Part shown: positions 36,955 to 47,070 of the stretch, piece by piece | Numbering within the stretch: position 1 is the stretch's first letter | Layout: every line of letters begins with the position of its first letter | Assembly: GCF_016918735.1 (NCBI RefSeq) | Contig: NZ_JAFFPR010000037.1 | Coordinates: 62,001 to 126,000, forward strand | Reading direction: 5' to 3' | DNA: 64,000 bases | From: Leptospira abararensis | GTDB lineage: Bacteria; Spirochaetota; Leptospiria; Leptospirales; Leptospiraceae | Position numbers and translations under genes: made by a program | The notes under the pieces: model-generated | The model's input: only the letters and a program-made list of their open reading frames with translations | What the model was told of the DNA's origin: nothing | Database searches by the model: none

Positions 36955-38817
36955 TTACCTTTCCATCTCACTCCAGGGATCTCTTCCTAATTCTTCTTCT
37001 TGACCTAAGTCCACTAACATCAATCGTTCCAATTCCGCATTTCTTTGTTTGGCTAAACTCATGTACTGCACCCGGTCTTGCCTAAGTTCAAAAAGTTCAT
37101 GGAAGGTCTCATCATCGTGTTTGAGAAATAGGTTCTTTGCCTTTTCTGCCGTGTAGGACCTTGTTCCCAGGAGTCTCAATACATCCCTTCCCATAAGGAC
37201 AGCCGTTTCTCTCGTTTCCCGATAGATGTACTGAACCCCCATTTCCTTTAGATCATAGGCCCCTTCTCTGTCCCCAGCCCTTGCCACGATCTTAATATTG
37301 GGATAGTGTTGGCTCACGTTCCGAATGAGTTCTGCCTGTTTTTCTGGATTGTCCAAAGCAGCCACAAGGACCTTGGCATGTTCGAGGCCCGCAGCTTCTA
37401 ATAACTCCAAACGAGTGGCATCGCCAAAATAAACTTTAAACCCGAACCGACCAAGCATCTCCACCCTGTCTGCATCAAAATCTAAAATGGTAATTCCAAT
37501 GGCGTTCGATCTAAGGAATCGACCAAGCATGTTTCCGAACCGACCGAACCCACAAATGATGACAGGGTTTTCTTGCTTATGGATGTTTTGTTCCGTTTGT
37601 TTTTTGGGGATTTTGGATTCCAAAAATCCAAAAATGGTTTTTTCATATAACAAAAGTAAAATGGGAGTGAGTGCCATACTGACAGCCACACAGGCCACGA
37701 GAATAACGACAGTCTCTTCTTGGAAAAGTCCCAAACCTTCCGAGTATCCAAACAAAACAAAAGAAAATTCACCTACTTGAGAAAGTGCTAAGGAAAAATA
37801 AAGATTTTGATCTAAAGGAAGCCGAAACACAAGGCCTAGTAAAAAAAGAACTAGGGCTTTCGTAAAAATAATCCCAAACACAATTCCTAAAATTTGGGAA
37901 GGGCTTTGCATCACAACGGGAAGATCCATTGAGGCACCGACACTTAAAAAAAATAATCCTAAAAGTAAACCTTTGAAGGGTTCAATATTACTTTCTAACT
38001 CATGACGAAACTCACTACTAGCAAGTACCACACCGCCAAGAAAAGTCCCAAGGGCAGCGGACACTCCCACAGCTCCCATAAGAACTGAGATGGCAATGAC
38101 AAGTAACAAACTGGCACCGGTAAAAATTTCCCGATTCCCTGATTTGGCAAGCAACCGAAAAAAAGGACTGAGTAAATACTTACCCACAAGAATGATTCCA
38201 ATCACAACAGAAAGAACAACCAAGGTTTTCACATAACCAGGTAAATGTTCAATAAGAGAATGCCCATGAGAAGAAGTTGACACATCCGAATCGCTTAACA
38301 TAGGAAAGATGGCAAGGATAGGAATCACAGCCATATCTTGAAATAAAAGTACAGAAAAAGCAGCTTGGCCTGAAACAGATTTCATGAGGCCCTTTTCTTT
38401 TAAAGTTTGTAAAACAATGGCTGTAGAAGATAAAGAAAGAATCAAACCAAGTGCAAGAGCCGGCTTCCATTGGAAACAGAAACCAAAAGAAAAGGCAGCA
38501 GTAATCGCTGTGGTGAGGACGATTTGTAATCCACCAAGGCCAAGTAACCAAAATTTGAGCCGCCAGAGAAGGTCCAATTCCAATTCTAAACCAATGGCAA
38601 AAAGCATCATCACCACACCAAATTCGGCAAAGTGTAACATATCTTTCCCTTCTGTTCCCACAAACCCAAAAACAAAAGGACCAATCACAATTCCGGCAAT
38701 CAAATACCCAAGGACCGACCCAAGCCCGAGCCTGTTTGCGATGGGAACAATAATGATGGCACTTGTGAGATAAATCAGAGCTTGGATAAAAAAACTAAGT
38801 TCATTCATAAATGCCAC
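36955..38817 (-). CDS. Kef-type (CPA2) cation/proton antiporter with TrkA-N domain
   Basis: A 620-residue inner-membrane transporter: about 12 transmembrane helices (1-385) of the monovalent cation:proton antiporter-2 family, then a cytosolic TrkA-N (RCK) NAD-binding domain (about 415-535; CGFGRFGNMLGRFL, DFDADRVEML). KefB/KefC proteins export potassium during electrophile stress and are gated by glutathione adducts. It overlaps by 17 bases with the upstream KefF-like quinone reductase gene, the known ancillary partner, which supports a KefC/KefB-type assignment. Confidence 0.87.
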   Translation of the reverse strand: MAFMNELSFFIQALIYLTSAIIIVPIANRLGLGSVLGYLIAGIVIGPFVFGFVGTEGKDMLHFAEFGVVMMLFAIGLELELDLLWRLKFWLLGLGGLQIVLTTAITAAFSFGFCFQWKPALALGLILSLSSTAIVLQTLKEKGLMKSVSGQAAFSVLLFQDMAVIPILAIFPMLSDSDVSTSSHGHSLIEHLPGYVKTLVVLSVVIGIILVGKYLLSPFFRLLAKSGNREIFTGASLLLVIAISVLMGAVGVSAALGTFLGGVVLASSEFRHELESNIEPFKGLLLGLFFLSVGASMDLPVVMQSPSQILGIVFGIIFTKALVLFLLGLVFRLPLDQNLYFSLALSQVGEFSFVLFGYSEGLGLFQEETVVILVACVAVSMALTPILLLLYEKTIFGFLESKIPKKQTEQNIHKQENPVIICGFGRFGNMLGRFLRSNAIGITILDFDADRVEMLGRFGFKVYFGDATRLELLEAAGLEHAKVLVAALDNPEKQAELIRNVSQHYPNIKIVARAGDREGAYDLKEMGVQYIYRETRETAVLMGRDVLRLLGTRSYTAEKAKNLFLKHDDETFHELFELRQDRVQYMSLAKQRNAELERLMLVDLGQEEELGRDPWSEMER

Positions 38818-39343
38818 CTAACAATTGATTGATAAATTTAGAGTAACGATTGGATTCTTTTTGTAAGTCCAGTTCATTCAACTGAAAAGTCCCTTGAACC
38901 AAAAAAGGTTTTAGAAAATCCATACCGCAGAGTTCTGCTGTTCTACGAAAAGGAAGAAGAAAGTCCTCGGTCTCGTATCCATGAAACCCAGTTTTTGAAT
39001 AAGCATCCTTTGACCCACCCGTCGTAATGACTTGGATCCATTTTTTTCCTAACAATTGGTTGCCCCCAGGTCCATAAGCCCAACCATCCTCAAGCACCAT
39101 ATCAATCCATAATTTCATAAGTGGAGGGCAACTATACCAATACAAAGGGTGTTGGAATAAAATGATTTGGTGATCTGTCAATAATTTTTGTTCTGCCTTT
39201 ACATTAATAGAAAAGTTGGGATATTCCTCATATAAATCATGTAAGGTGATATTTTCCGAATTTGGGATAGAATCCAAAAGCATTTGATTGGCTTTCGACT
39301 TCTCAAGTGCAGGGTGGACAAGCAGAATCAAAATTTTGGGCAT
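38801..39343 (-). CDS. KefF-like NAD(P)H:quinone oxidoreductase
   Basis: Flavodoxin-fold protein of about 180 residues. The ATG at 39343 gives the typical N-terminus MPKILILLVHP; 39367 is a longer alternative. It shows HPLYWYSCPPLMKLWIDMV, WAYGPGG and TTGGSKDAYSKTGFHGY, the MdaB/KefF signatures for FMN and quinone binding. KefF activates the Kef potassium efflux channel and reduces electrophilic quinones. The gene directly precedes and overlaps the Kef-type transporter, so both likely act together in electrophile defence. Confidence 0.83.
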   Translation of the reverse strand: MPKILILLVHPALEKSKANQMLLDSIPNSENITLHDLYEEYPNFSINVKAEQKLLTDHQIILFQHPLYWYSCPPLMKLWIDMVLEDGWAYGPGGNQLLGKKWIQVITTGGSKDAYSKTGFHGYETEDFLLPFRRTAELCGMDFLKPFLVQGTFQLNELDLQKESNRYSKFINQLLGGIYE

Positions 39344-39438
39344 ACGGGACAAATTCACAAAATCCATAGATTGGTAAAACGTTAAAAAAAATTAGTTTTC
39401 CATTGACCTAGGTTATAAATTTCTTTCAGATTTCTTCT

Positions 39439-41028
39439 GTGACAGTACTTTCTATTTTTTTTTCCACCTTTCTATCCGAAGACCTAACTTGTATTGCCGC
39501 AGGACTCCTAGCCAAAGAAGGAAAACTATCCTTAGCCTTAGCCATTCTCAGTACAGGACTTGGCATTTTTGTGGGGGATTGCCTTTTATATCTATCTGGA
39601 TGCCTTGTTAGGCGAGGAATCGTAAAATGGAATTTTCTGCTAAACCTTCAAAAAAAATGGGAATCCACGAAAGTCCTCACGAATTGGAAACTTCACTATA
39701 AAAAGTCGATTTTTCTTTCTCGATTTTTCCCTGGAACCAGGCTTCCCCTTTATTTCAGCAGTGGATTTTTTGGCCTTCCCTTCTTTCCTTTTTTCTATAT
39801 CAGTTTCTTTGCCGTTACCGTTTGGACAATCACCTTTGTTTCTATAGTTTATCTCTATGGAAATTTAGTGAGTCTATATGGAAGGCCAGACCATTCGGTT
39901 CTTTTCAGTTTCTGTGTTGGTTTTAGTTTTTATCTCCTCTACAAAATCATACGCATTGCCGCAGATCCATCCGAGAGAGAAAACTTTTGGATCAGAATCA
40001 AAAAACTCAACCAATTGGAATTTTGGCCGACTTCCCTCTTTTACCTTCCCTTGGTTCCTTATCTATTCTATTTGGCTCTGCGCTACCGAGGCTTTCGTTT
40101 CCTCACGGCGGTAAATCCGGGGATATTAGCATCCGGGATTGCAGGGGAATCCAAATCAGAGATTTTAAATCTCATTCCGAAAGGTTCACAAGCAAGTTAC
40201 CTATTCCTTTCTAAAGAAGAAAAAGACCCACAGTCTCGGATTCAGAATTGGATGATCCAAGAAAATTTAAAGTTTCCCATCATCGCCAAACCAGACAAAG
40301 GCGAACGTGGATTTTTGATCAAAAAACTGTACTCGCTTGAAGAAACTTCCACCCTCCTCCAGACCTATCCCATTGATTGGCTCTTCCAAGAGTATTTAGA
40401 AGGTCCTTATGAAGTGGGTGTGTTTTATTACCGTGATCCAAGGGAAACGAAGGGTAAAATATTTTCCATTACCGATAAAATTTTTCCAGAGGTCACTGGA
40501 GATGGTGTCTGTGACCTAAAAACACTGATCAAAAACCATCCCAGGTTTCGTTTCCAAAAGGAAGCTCATTACAAACACAACAAACACCAGTTAGATAAAA
40601 TTTTACAAAAAGGGGAAACCATTTCTATCGGTTCCATAGGAAATCATATCCAAGGTTGCAAATTCCAAGACGGAAACCATTGGAAAACAAAAGAGATGGA
40701 AACTAAACTTATTTCCATTGGCGATTCAATTTCCGGTTTTTACTTTGGGAGGTTTGACATCCGATTTTCTGATCCAAGTGATTTTAAATTAGGGCTTGGT
40801 TTTCAAATCATTGAACTGAACGGGGCCACAAGTGAATCCACAAACCTATATGATCCAAAGTTTTCCATTTTTGAAAGTTATTCTATTTTATTTCGCCAAT
40901 GGAAAATTCTATTTCAGATCGGATCTCTAAACTATAAGGCCGGTATTCCCTTATATCCTTACAAAAAACTCTACCAATTAGTAAAAAACCATAGGGAATA
41001 CAAAGCCAACTTCTCTGAAGAAGACTAA
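39439..41028 (+). CDS. DedA-like membrane domain fused to an ATP-grasp enzyme
   Basis: A 529-residue fusion. Residues 1-165 match the DedA/VTT (SNARE-associated) family: SEDLTCIAAGLLAKEG, GDCLLYLSG, SRFFPGTRLPLYFSSG with the conserved Arg residues. After further hydrophobic segments (about 195-215), residues about 235-500 form an ATP-grasp domain: FPIIAKPDKGERGF (ATP-binding Lys), WLFQEYLEGPYEVGVFY and FQIIELNGATSES (metal-binding Glu/Asn). DedA proteins flip lipid carriers such as undecaprenyl phosphate; ATP-grasp enzymes ligate carboxylates to amines. A lipid-linked or envelope ligation role is inference. The start is GTG; a promoter-like TTAGTT, 16 bp, TATAAA ends at 39419. Confidence 0.78.
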   Translation: MTVLSIFFSTFLSEDLTCIAAGLLAKEGKLSLALAILSTGLGIFVGDCLLYLSGCLVRRGIVKWNFLLNLQKKWESTKVLTNWKLHYKKSIFLSRFFPGTRLPLYFSSGFFGLPFFPFFYISFFAVTVWTITFVSIVYLYGNLVSLYGRPDHSVLFSFCVGFSFYLLYKIIRIAADPSERENFWIRIKKLNQLEFWPTSLFYLPLVPYLFYLALRYRGFRFLTAVNPGILASGIAGESKSEILNLIPKGSQASYLFLSKEEKDPQSRIQNWMIQENLKFPIIAKPDKGERGFLIKKLYSLEETSTLLQTYPIDWLFQEYLEGPYEVGVFYYRDPRETKGKIFSITDKIFPEVTGDGVCDLKTLIKNHPRFRFQKEAHYKHNKHQLDKILQKGETISIGSIGNHIQGCKFQDGNHWKTKEMETKLISIGDSISGFYFGRFDIRFSDPSDFKLGLGFQIIELNGATSESTNLYDPKFSIFESYSILFRQWKILFQIGSLNYKAGIPLYPYKKLYQLVKNHREYKANFSEED

Positions 41029-41094
41029 AATTAGGTTTGAATCATTAAGAAAAAGCCAATCAAAACCTTTTAGTCATTCCAAACTATTCACAAC

Positions 41095-41496
41095 TCAATC
41101 CAAATACTCTTTTAGATAAGGGATCTTCTTTCTTTCAACATACAAAAGATAGGTGGATAGAGAGAATACAACCAAAGCCAAAATAAAAAGAAGCCCGCTA
41201 TCATTTTGAACAACAATCCCCAAAAAAACAAAATGAGATAAAACTGCACCTAACATAAGATTGAAACCAAGAAGAGCCCCAAACCAAACAAAACGTGGAA
41301 CTAACAAAAACAGAACACAGAAGGTTTCCAATACAGCAAGTCCATACCTTCCCCAAGGTTCCATACCCAAAACTGAAAATATAAATTTAGATTCATCGGA
41401 TCCTGAAAATTTGAAAAACAATGTTTGCCCTATGATAATGGCCGCAACAAACCTAGCCGCATGAAAAAAAAAGGATCCGATATTTGGTAATTTCAT
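41095..41496 (-). CDS. DoxX-like small membrane protein
   Basis: A 133-residue protein with four transmembrane helices (near 10-25, 48-65, 70-90 and 98-117), matching the DoxX-like family layout (FFKFSGSDES, GRYGLAVLETF). The family has mixed roles, including quinone-linked and oxidative-stress functions, so no specific job is assigned. It overlaps the hydrolase gene upstream by ATGA. Confidence 0.68.
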   Translation of the reverse strand: MKLPNIGSFFFHAARFVAAIIIGQTLFFKFSGSDESKFIFSVLGMEPWGRYGLAVLETFCVLFLLVPRFVWFGALLGFNLMLGAVLSHFVFLGIVVQNDSGLLFILALVVFSLSTYLLYVERKKIPYLKEYLD

Positions 41497-42344
41497 TTAG
41501 AACCTTCCGAAAGAATGATATTTTTAATTTCTAAAAAGCTAGTCCAGGGAATGAAATGGTTTTCGCCCTCTAGGATTTGTATCCTATGTTTTAAAGCTGG
41601 TTTCCCTTTCGTAAAGTAATAAACATTCTTTGGAGAAACCAGTTGGTCATTTTCGCCATGGATAGAAATTACCGCAAAATTAGGATTTCCCAATATCGTT
41701 GTTAGTTGTTCCAAATCCGATTTTAAGGTAAACATCTCTTCATTACTATGTATCCAGGAACTCGGAAGGAACCATTGAACAAATCCAATACTTGCCAACC
41801 TGTTGTACCAATACAACTCCTCCAAACTAGGATCGATGGGACTAGAAAGTAAAATACATTTCCAAATAATAGGATAAAACGGATCTGTTTCCATTGCAAA
41901 AACAAGGGAAACTGGCCCACCATAGGAATGACCTACGACATATCCGTTAATAAAAGTATAGGATTCCTTTTTTAAATAAGTAAGAAGAGCGGAGTGGAGA
42001 GTGCGTCCTTGGGTAAAGATATCGGGAACAGATACTTGATTCATAGAACGTCCGTAACCCAATCTGTCTGGAACTAAAATACAAAACTGATTTTGTAAGT
42101 CTTTGTCATTCAGATAGGATAGAAAATCAGAAGAAGAGCCGGGGGATCCATGAATGAAAACCAAAAGTTGCTTTTTGTTTTTACAATCATTAGATAAAAA
42201 ATGAATTTCGGTTTGTTTTATTCGCAAGAAATGGCTTTTTACCTCTTCCCCACCTTCTAAAGACTGGTTCATACAAAATAGAAAAGGAAAAAAGAAAAGA
42301 GTCAAAAGACAAATAGAAATATATTGTCTCAGTTTCTGACTCAT
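41493..42344 (-). CDS. Alpha/beta-hydrolase, probably exported
   Basis: A 283-residue hydrolase with an N-terminal signal sequence ending in a possible lipobox (FLFC). The catalytic triad is visible: nucleophile Ser in VVGHSYGGPVS, Asp in HGENDQLVSP and His in EGENHFIPW, plus the oxyanion element FIHGSPGSSSDF. Substrate unknown. Overlaps by ATGA both the cyclase upstream and the DoxX-like gene downstream. Confidence 0.8.
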   Translation of the reverse strand: MSQKLRQYISICLLTLFFFPFLFCMNQSLEGGEEVKSHFLRIKQTEIHFLSNDCKNKKQLLVFIHGSPGSSSDFLSYLNDKDLQNQFCILVPDRLGYGRSMNQVSVPDIFTQGRTLHSALLTYLKKESYTFINGYVVGHSYGGPVSLVFAMETDPFYPIIWKCILLSSPIDPSLEELYWYNRLASIGFVQWFLPSSWIHSNEEMFTLKSDLEQLTTILGNPNFAVISIHGENDQLVSPKNVYYFTKGKPALKHRIQILEGENHFIPWTSFLEIKNIILSEGSK

Positions 42345-43633
42345 TCAATCTCATCACTACTTGCAAAAAGAGCACCTGATTCATAAAGACGTTTAAAAAG
42401 AAGATTGGGTTGTTTGGGATTTAGAATATCAGCATATTCAGGTAAAAAACCTTTGACTAAGTACATTTCAATATCGGCTTTGTTTTTGATAGAAACAAAG
42501 CCCCTCGGCTCACACTCGAAGTAGGACTTTACTTCAGCGTAGACTTGGGAAGAAATATTCACCTCGCCCGTTACCCCTGAACTTTCCAGACGACTGGCAG
42601 TGTTTACCGTATCTCCCCAAACATCATAAGCAAATTTATCCGTTCCCACCACACCCGCAACCAGTGGCCCCACATGAATGCCAAGACGAATCTCCCAAAA
42701 TTCCCTTCCCCGTAGGGAATGAATTTCTTTTTGTTCTGCCATATAAGATTGGAACGCAAGACCACATAACACAGAATCAACAGGATTGGTATGATTTTCA
42801 TCAGGGATTCCGCCCACAGCCATATAAGCATCTCCGATGGTTTTGATTTTTTCCAACCGGTAAGTTTTACACAAACGATCGAACTCACGAAAAATTGTAT
42901 CTAATTCACCAACAAGTTCTTCTGCATTCATCTTCTCTGCAATTTTCGTAAATCCTGCCATATCACAAAAAAGAACGGAAGCTGATTCATATCTTTTGGG
43001 AATCACGCGAGCTTCCCTTTTTAACTCATCAGCTATAGATTCTGGCAAAATGTTTAAGAGTAATGTATCTGATTTTTTTCTCTCTACGTTTAAGTTTCTA
43101 CTCAAAATAAATATCAGAATTCCTGTGAGGATTTGGACAAAAAGATAATTTCCCCCCGCATCCAAATACCGATCCAAATCTGTTTCATAAGTAGTTACCC
43201 AATCCCGATGATAAAATTCTAAAACATATAAGGAAGCAGATAAAAGAATATAAAGAGAATAAACAATAAACACATTATGATTTCGAATGAGGATCAAGGC
43301 AATGACAAGGGCCGGAATCAAGTAATAATGATTTCCACCAAGAGACCCCCCGTTAAAAAACCACATAGCGGAAAGGTAAAATAGAATGGTTAAATTGAAA
43401 GGCCAATACAAGGAAAAATAGATACTCTTCACTCGGCTTAAATAATACATCGCAAGCATAAGAAGGCCTGAGCCCACATTGAGTGCTGTAAGAATCAGAT
43501 AGTTTTCTAAATAAAGAACTCCAAACACCCCAAGTAAATTGAGGAGTCCATTTACAAGAGAGACAGTATTAAACAGTCTATGTTCAAGCGAGTGTTTTTT
43601 CGGATCTCCGAGAAAGAGGTATATCCATTTCAT
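42341..43633 (-). CDS. Membrane-bound class III adenylate/guanylate cyclase
   Basis: The N-terminal half (about 1-200) has six transmembrane helices; the C-terminal half is a class III nucleotide cyclase domain: the two metal Asp residues in LFCDMAGFT and KTIGDAYMAVGG, the substrate region VWGDTVNTASRLES and ECEPRGFVSIKNK near the end. It would make cAMP (or cGMP) from cytosolic ATP/GTP and fits the cyclase-rich spirochaete genomes. The ATG at 43633 (MKWIYLFL) and a longer one at 43711 are both possible; neither has a strong ribosome-binding site. Confidence 0.84.
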   Translation of the reverse strand: MKWIYLFLGDPKKHSLEHRLFNTVSLVNGLLNLLGVFGVLYLENYLILTALNVGSGLLMLAMYYLSRVKSIYFSLYWPFNLTILFYLSAMWFFNGGSLGGNHYYLIPALVIALILIRNHNVFIVYSLYILLSASLYVLEFYHRDWVTTYETDLDRYLDAGGNYLFVQILTGILIFILSRNLNVERKKSDTLLLNILPESIADELKREARVIPKRYESASVLFCDMAGFTKIAEKMNAEELVGELDTIFREFDRLCKTYRLEKIKTIGDAYMAVGGIPDENHTNPVDSVLCGLAFQSYMAEQKEIHSLRGREFWEIRLGIHVGPLVAGVVGTDKFAYDVWGDTVNTASRLESSGVTGEVNISSQVYAEVKSYFECEPRGFVSIKNKADIEMYLVKGFLPEYADILNPKQPNLLFKRLYESGALFASSDEIE

Positions 43634-43809
43634 TGTAATTGGTAAGTTTCTTCCTCTTGGTGAGGTAGATTCAAGACTTTTTCTGCCAGATGTTGGGAAT
43701 GAAACTCCCATTCTGATGACGATTTAGAACAAAACCAAAATCTTCGACTAAAATCCAAAAATATTGACTGGTTCTCATTCACAAAAATCAGCTTAAAAAA
43801 AATAGCAGA

Positions 43810-44652
43810 TCAAAACCCCAGAGCATTTACAGGTTCTAAATGACAGACATTGCCTTGTAAAATGGCCGTCGTATTTGCATCTGTTGAAGGGAAAAAAGTC
43901 AGCGCTTGATTACAATAAGTTACTTCAAAATAGTTGTTCGCTCTCGCATAGGCAGCATTCGCATCTAAGGCTGCCACTTCTACAATTCCTTTTTTGCATT
44001 GATTAAAGGATTTATTAGTATAGTATATATTCTCATCAATTTTTGCAATTTTCCTAAAAATCTCAGGAGCAGTGACCCAAACATTGACTGCGACCGCTTC
44101 AGGACTCGAAGTTACTCCATTCGTAAGCATATCCAAATTTTTCATCCGAATGTACGCTCGACCCGTACACATAATTGCTAAACATTCTCCAAATGGAACT
44201 ATGACCTGTGCCTCATTGTTTAAAGGAGTTCCCGTTGCAATGGTATCTACACAAGCATTGGTACTTATAGTTAAGGAACAACTAGCCGTTGGATCTGTAT
44301 TTGTTGTCCGGAGAAGTTTAAGATTATAATTTTTTATTTGAGTCGCGTTAGTTGAACGGAAAAAAAGTGTTCCGCCTGCACTTGCATTAAGATCTTCTGT
44401 AATCCCGTTTGGTAATAGAAAATTGGAAGGTGTATTTGCATCATTGGTTCCAGAAATTGCAGAGGAACTTACCTGGCATTTGTAACTAGCTCCCGAAAAT
44501 AAAGCAAAGGATGGTAGCAACCCTAAACTATCCATCAGGTATTTGATTTCTTTTTTGGCCTTATCTCCTTTAATTCCAGAGGGAGAATAAATATTTGCGC
44601 AGCTAACAACGAAAAAAAAAGTAATGATTACCAAATAACTCAGTTGGAACAT
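43810..44652 (-). CDS. Lipoprotein, unknown function
   Basis: The 280-residue protein has a lipoprotein signal with lipobox FVVSC (C18). The mature part is Thr/Asn/Ala-rich with many cysteines (KCQVSS, SCSLT, NACVD, GECLAIMC, NQCKK, YCNQ, VCHLE), which could form several disulfides, as expected for a surface-exposed protein. No family is recognised. A 176-bp gap without visible gene or clear terminator separates it from the cyclase gene. Confidence 0.62.
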   Translation of the reverse strand: MFQLSYLVIITFFFVVSCANIYSPSGIKGDKAKKEIKYLMDSLGLLPSFALFSGASYKCQVSSSAISGTNDANTPSNFLLPNGITEDLNASAGGTLFFRSTNATQIKNYNLKLLRTTNTDPTASCSLTISTNACVDTIATGTPLNNEAQVIVPFGECLAIMCTGRAYIRMKNLDMLTNGVTSSPEAVAVNVWVTAPEIFRKIAKIDENIYYTNKSFNQCKKGIVEVAALDANAAYARANNYFEVTYCNQALTFFPSTDANTTAILQGNVCHLEPVNALGF

Positions 44653-44803
44653 AAGGCAGAATCACATTTCAGTTTTTATCAGTCAAACATTTTAGGTTAG
44701 GTGTTAATTCAAAGGTAAAATACATAAATTATTTCCGAATTCCCGGTAGCTGCTACAGGCTAACTAAAATTTATTGGATTCTTTGAATTTCAACTGGCTA
44801 AAA

Positions 44804-44842
44804 TAAAAAAGCCCCTCCCCGAAGTATCCTTCGAGAAGAGGC
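44804..44842 (-). terminator. Strong terminator after the flagellin genes
   Basis: On the minus strand GCCTCTTCTCGAAG pairs with CTTCGGGGAGGGGC (14 bp, including G-U pairs) around a GATA loop and is followed by TTTTTT. A second small stem (AAGGCAA, 3-nt loop, TTGCCTT at 44853-44869) lies between it and the flaB stop. Both fit transcription termination and mRNA 3'-end protection of an abundant flagellin message. Confidence 0.88.
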
Positions 44843-44877
44843 AACCGTCTTGAAGGCAACTCTTGCCTTACTACAAC

Positions 44878-45726
44878 TTAAGTGTTATTCAAAAGTCGTA
44901 ATACAGAATTTGGCCGAAGACTGGCTTGCGCTAACATTGCCGTACCGCTTTGCACGAGAATTTGTTTCGTCGTGAGCGCTACCATCTCTTCTGCCATATC
45001 TGCGTCCCTAATCCTTGATTCGGATGCTTGCATATTTTCGTATGCACCCATGAGGCCTTTAGCAGTACTTTCGAGCCTATTTTGATAAGCTCCCATATCT
45101 GCTCTCTGCTTCATGATCTTGTTCAAGGCGAAGTCCGCTTTAGCAATCGCTTCATCTGCTTTTCCAGGTGTAGAGAGAGCAATTTTCACTGCCCCTTCTG
45201 ACATCTTTAAAGCTTTCGAAGTCATAGTTCCAATGTAGAAACGCTCTCTTTGCCTGGCGTTTGCTCCCATGTGAAACCACATCGATGCCTTAGTTGACTT
45301 TCGAGCGAAGTCTCCTTCAAACAGTTTCATTTTATTGAACTCTGCTTGAGAAGCGATTCGATCGATCTCATCCACCAGCGCAGATACTTCTACCTGCACG
45401 AGCTGCCTGTCCTCAGGTGTGTAGATTCCGTTCGATGTCTGGATCGCTAGGGTCCGGATTCGTTGGATGATTTCCGCCGACTGGTCGAGGAAACCCTCTG
45501 CAGTCTGGATGAAACTGAGTCCATCTTCCGTATTCCTTTCGGCCTGACGTAAACCACGAATTTGAGTTCGTAGTTTTTCCGAAACAGCAAGACCAGAAGC
45601 ATCATCACCGGCAAGGTTGATCCTTTGCCCAGTGGAGAGGTTCCTCATGGTCTTATCTACATCCCATTGTGTAAACTTGAGAGCACGATGTGATTGAATC
45701 GCACTCATGTTGTGATTGATAATCAT
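44878..45726 (-). CDS. flaB: FlaB core flagellin of the periplasmic flagellum (second copy)
   Basis: A 282-residue spirochaete FlaB. The conserved helical ends ([39 protein letters not shown] in parts; [31 protein letters not shown] at the C-terminus) build the flagellin core, with only a short middle part as usual for FlaB. It is exported by the flagellar type III system and forms filament in the periplasm. AGGAG lies about 10 bases upstream of the ATG. It follows its paralogue after a 173-bp spacer. Confidence 0.95.
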   Translation of the reverse strand: MIINHNMSAIQSHRALKFTQWDVDKTMRNLSTGQRINLAGDDASGLAVSEKLRTQIRGLRQAERNTEDGLSFIQTAEGFLDQSAEIIQRIRTLAIQTSNGIYTPEDRQLVQVEVSALVDEIDRIASQAEFNKMKLFEGDFARKSTKASMWFHMGANARQRERFYIGTMTSKALKMSEGAVKIALSTPGKADEAIAKADFALNKIMKQRADMGAYQNRLESTAKGLMGAYENMQASESRIRDADMAEEMVALTTKQILVQSGTAMLAQASLRPNSVLRLLNNT

Positions 45727-45899
45727 TGGCCTACACTCCTTTGTGTATAACCAAGAACGGTATATGTTTCGTTCTTAGCCGGACAATCCCTGTCCGGTGT
45801 CAAGGATGAGCTTTCATATTGCCACCTGGCAGGGGAAAGCCGGCTGATTATCTATTACAACTCTTCAGTTACACTAACCACTCACTTAGTTAACGGTTG
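45727..45899 (-). promoter_or_regulatory. Inter-flagellin spacer with two stem-loops
   Basis: The leader of the downstream flaB holds AAGAACG...CGTTCTT (10-nt loop) and CCGGACA...TGTCCGG (45779-45797, 5-nt loop), the latter without a following T-run. An exact TTGACA reads on the minus strand at 45798-45803, but I see no good -10 box at normal spacing. The region may carry a separate promoter or mRNA-stabilising and regulatory folds for the second flagellin gene. Confidence 0.4.
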
Positions 45900-46832
<933 letters not shown>

Positions 46833-47016
46833 CTAAAATCTCTATTTATTCCCTTAGTATGTCGGTGATTGGATAAAAGAAATTAATTCGAAGAAATAGG
46901 AGTGTTTTTGGAGTTTTTCGCAAGTTATTGCGATTTTTGGAGAGATTTTAGCGACTTTAGCACTTTATTTTTTTTTAAAAAAAGTTCTACTTTTCCCGTT
47001 ACGAAGATCGGCAAAT

Positions 47017-47051
47017 TCCCATTTTCCATAAGCGAATTTTGGAAAATGGGA
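47017..47051 (-). terminator. Stem-loop after the amidase-linked gene
   Basis: A perfect 12-bp stem (CCCATTTTCCA with TGGAAAATGGG plus one more pair) around an 11-nt loop, 20 bases beyond the stop of the minus-strand gene ending at 47071. The following minus-strand bases (AATTT) are only weakly T-rich, so it is either a modest terminator or an mRNA 3'-end structure. Confidence 0.5.
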
Positions 47052-47070
47052 GAAATTGTTCGGGTGAACC

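Noticed and set aside
45779..45797. CCGGACA hairpin as terminator of the first flaB
   Set aside because: No T-run follows on the minus strand; more likely a leader or processing structure.
45798..45803. Exact TTGACA between the flagellin genes
   Set aside because: No acceptable -10 box at 16-18 bp; the spacer is occupied by a hairpin.
46859..46886. FliA-like promoter upstream of flaB (TTAATTTC, 12 bp, ACCGACAT on the minus strand)
   Set aside because: Both halves deviate from the sigma-28 consensus and the spacer is one base off; kept only as a note in the region entry.
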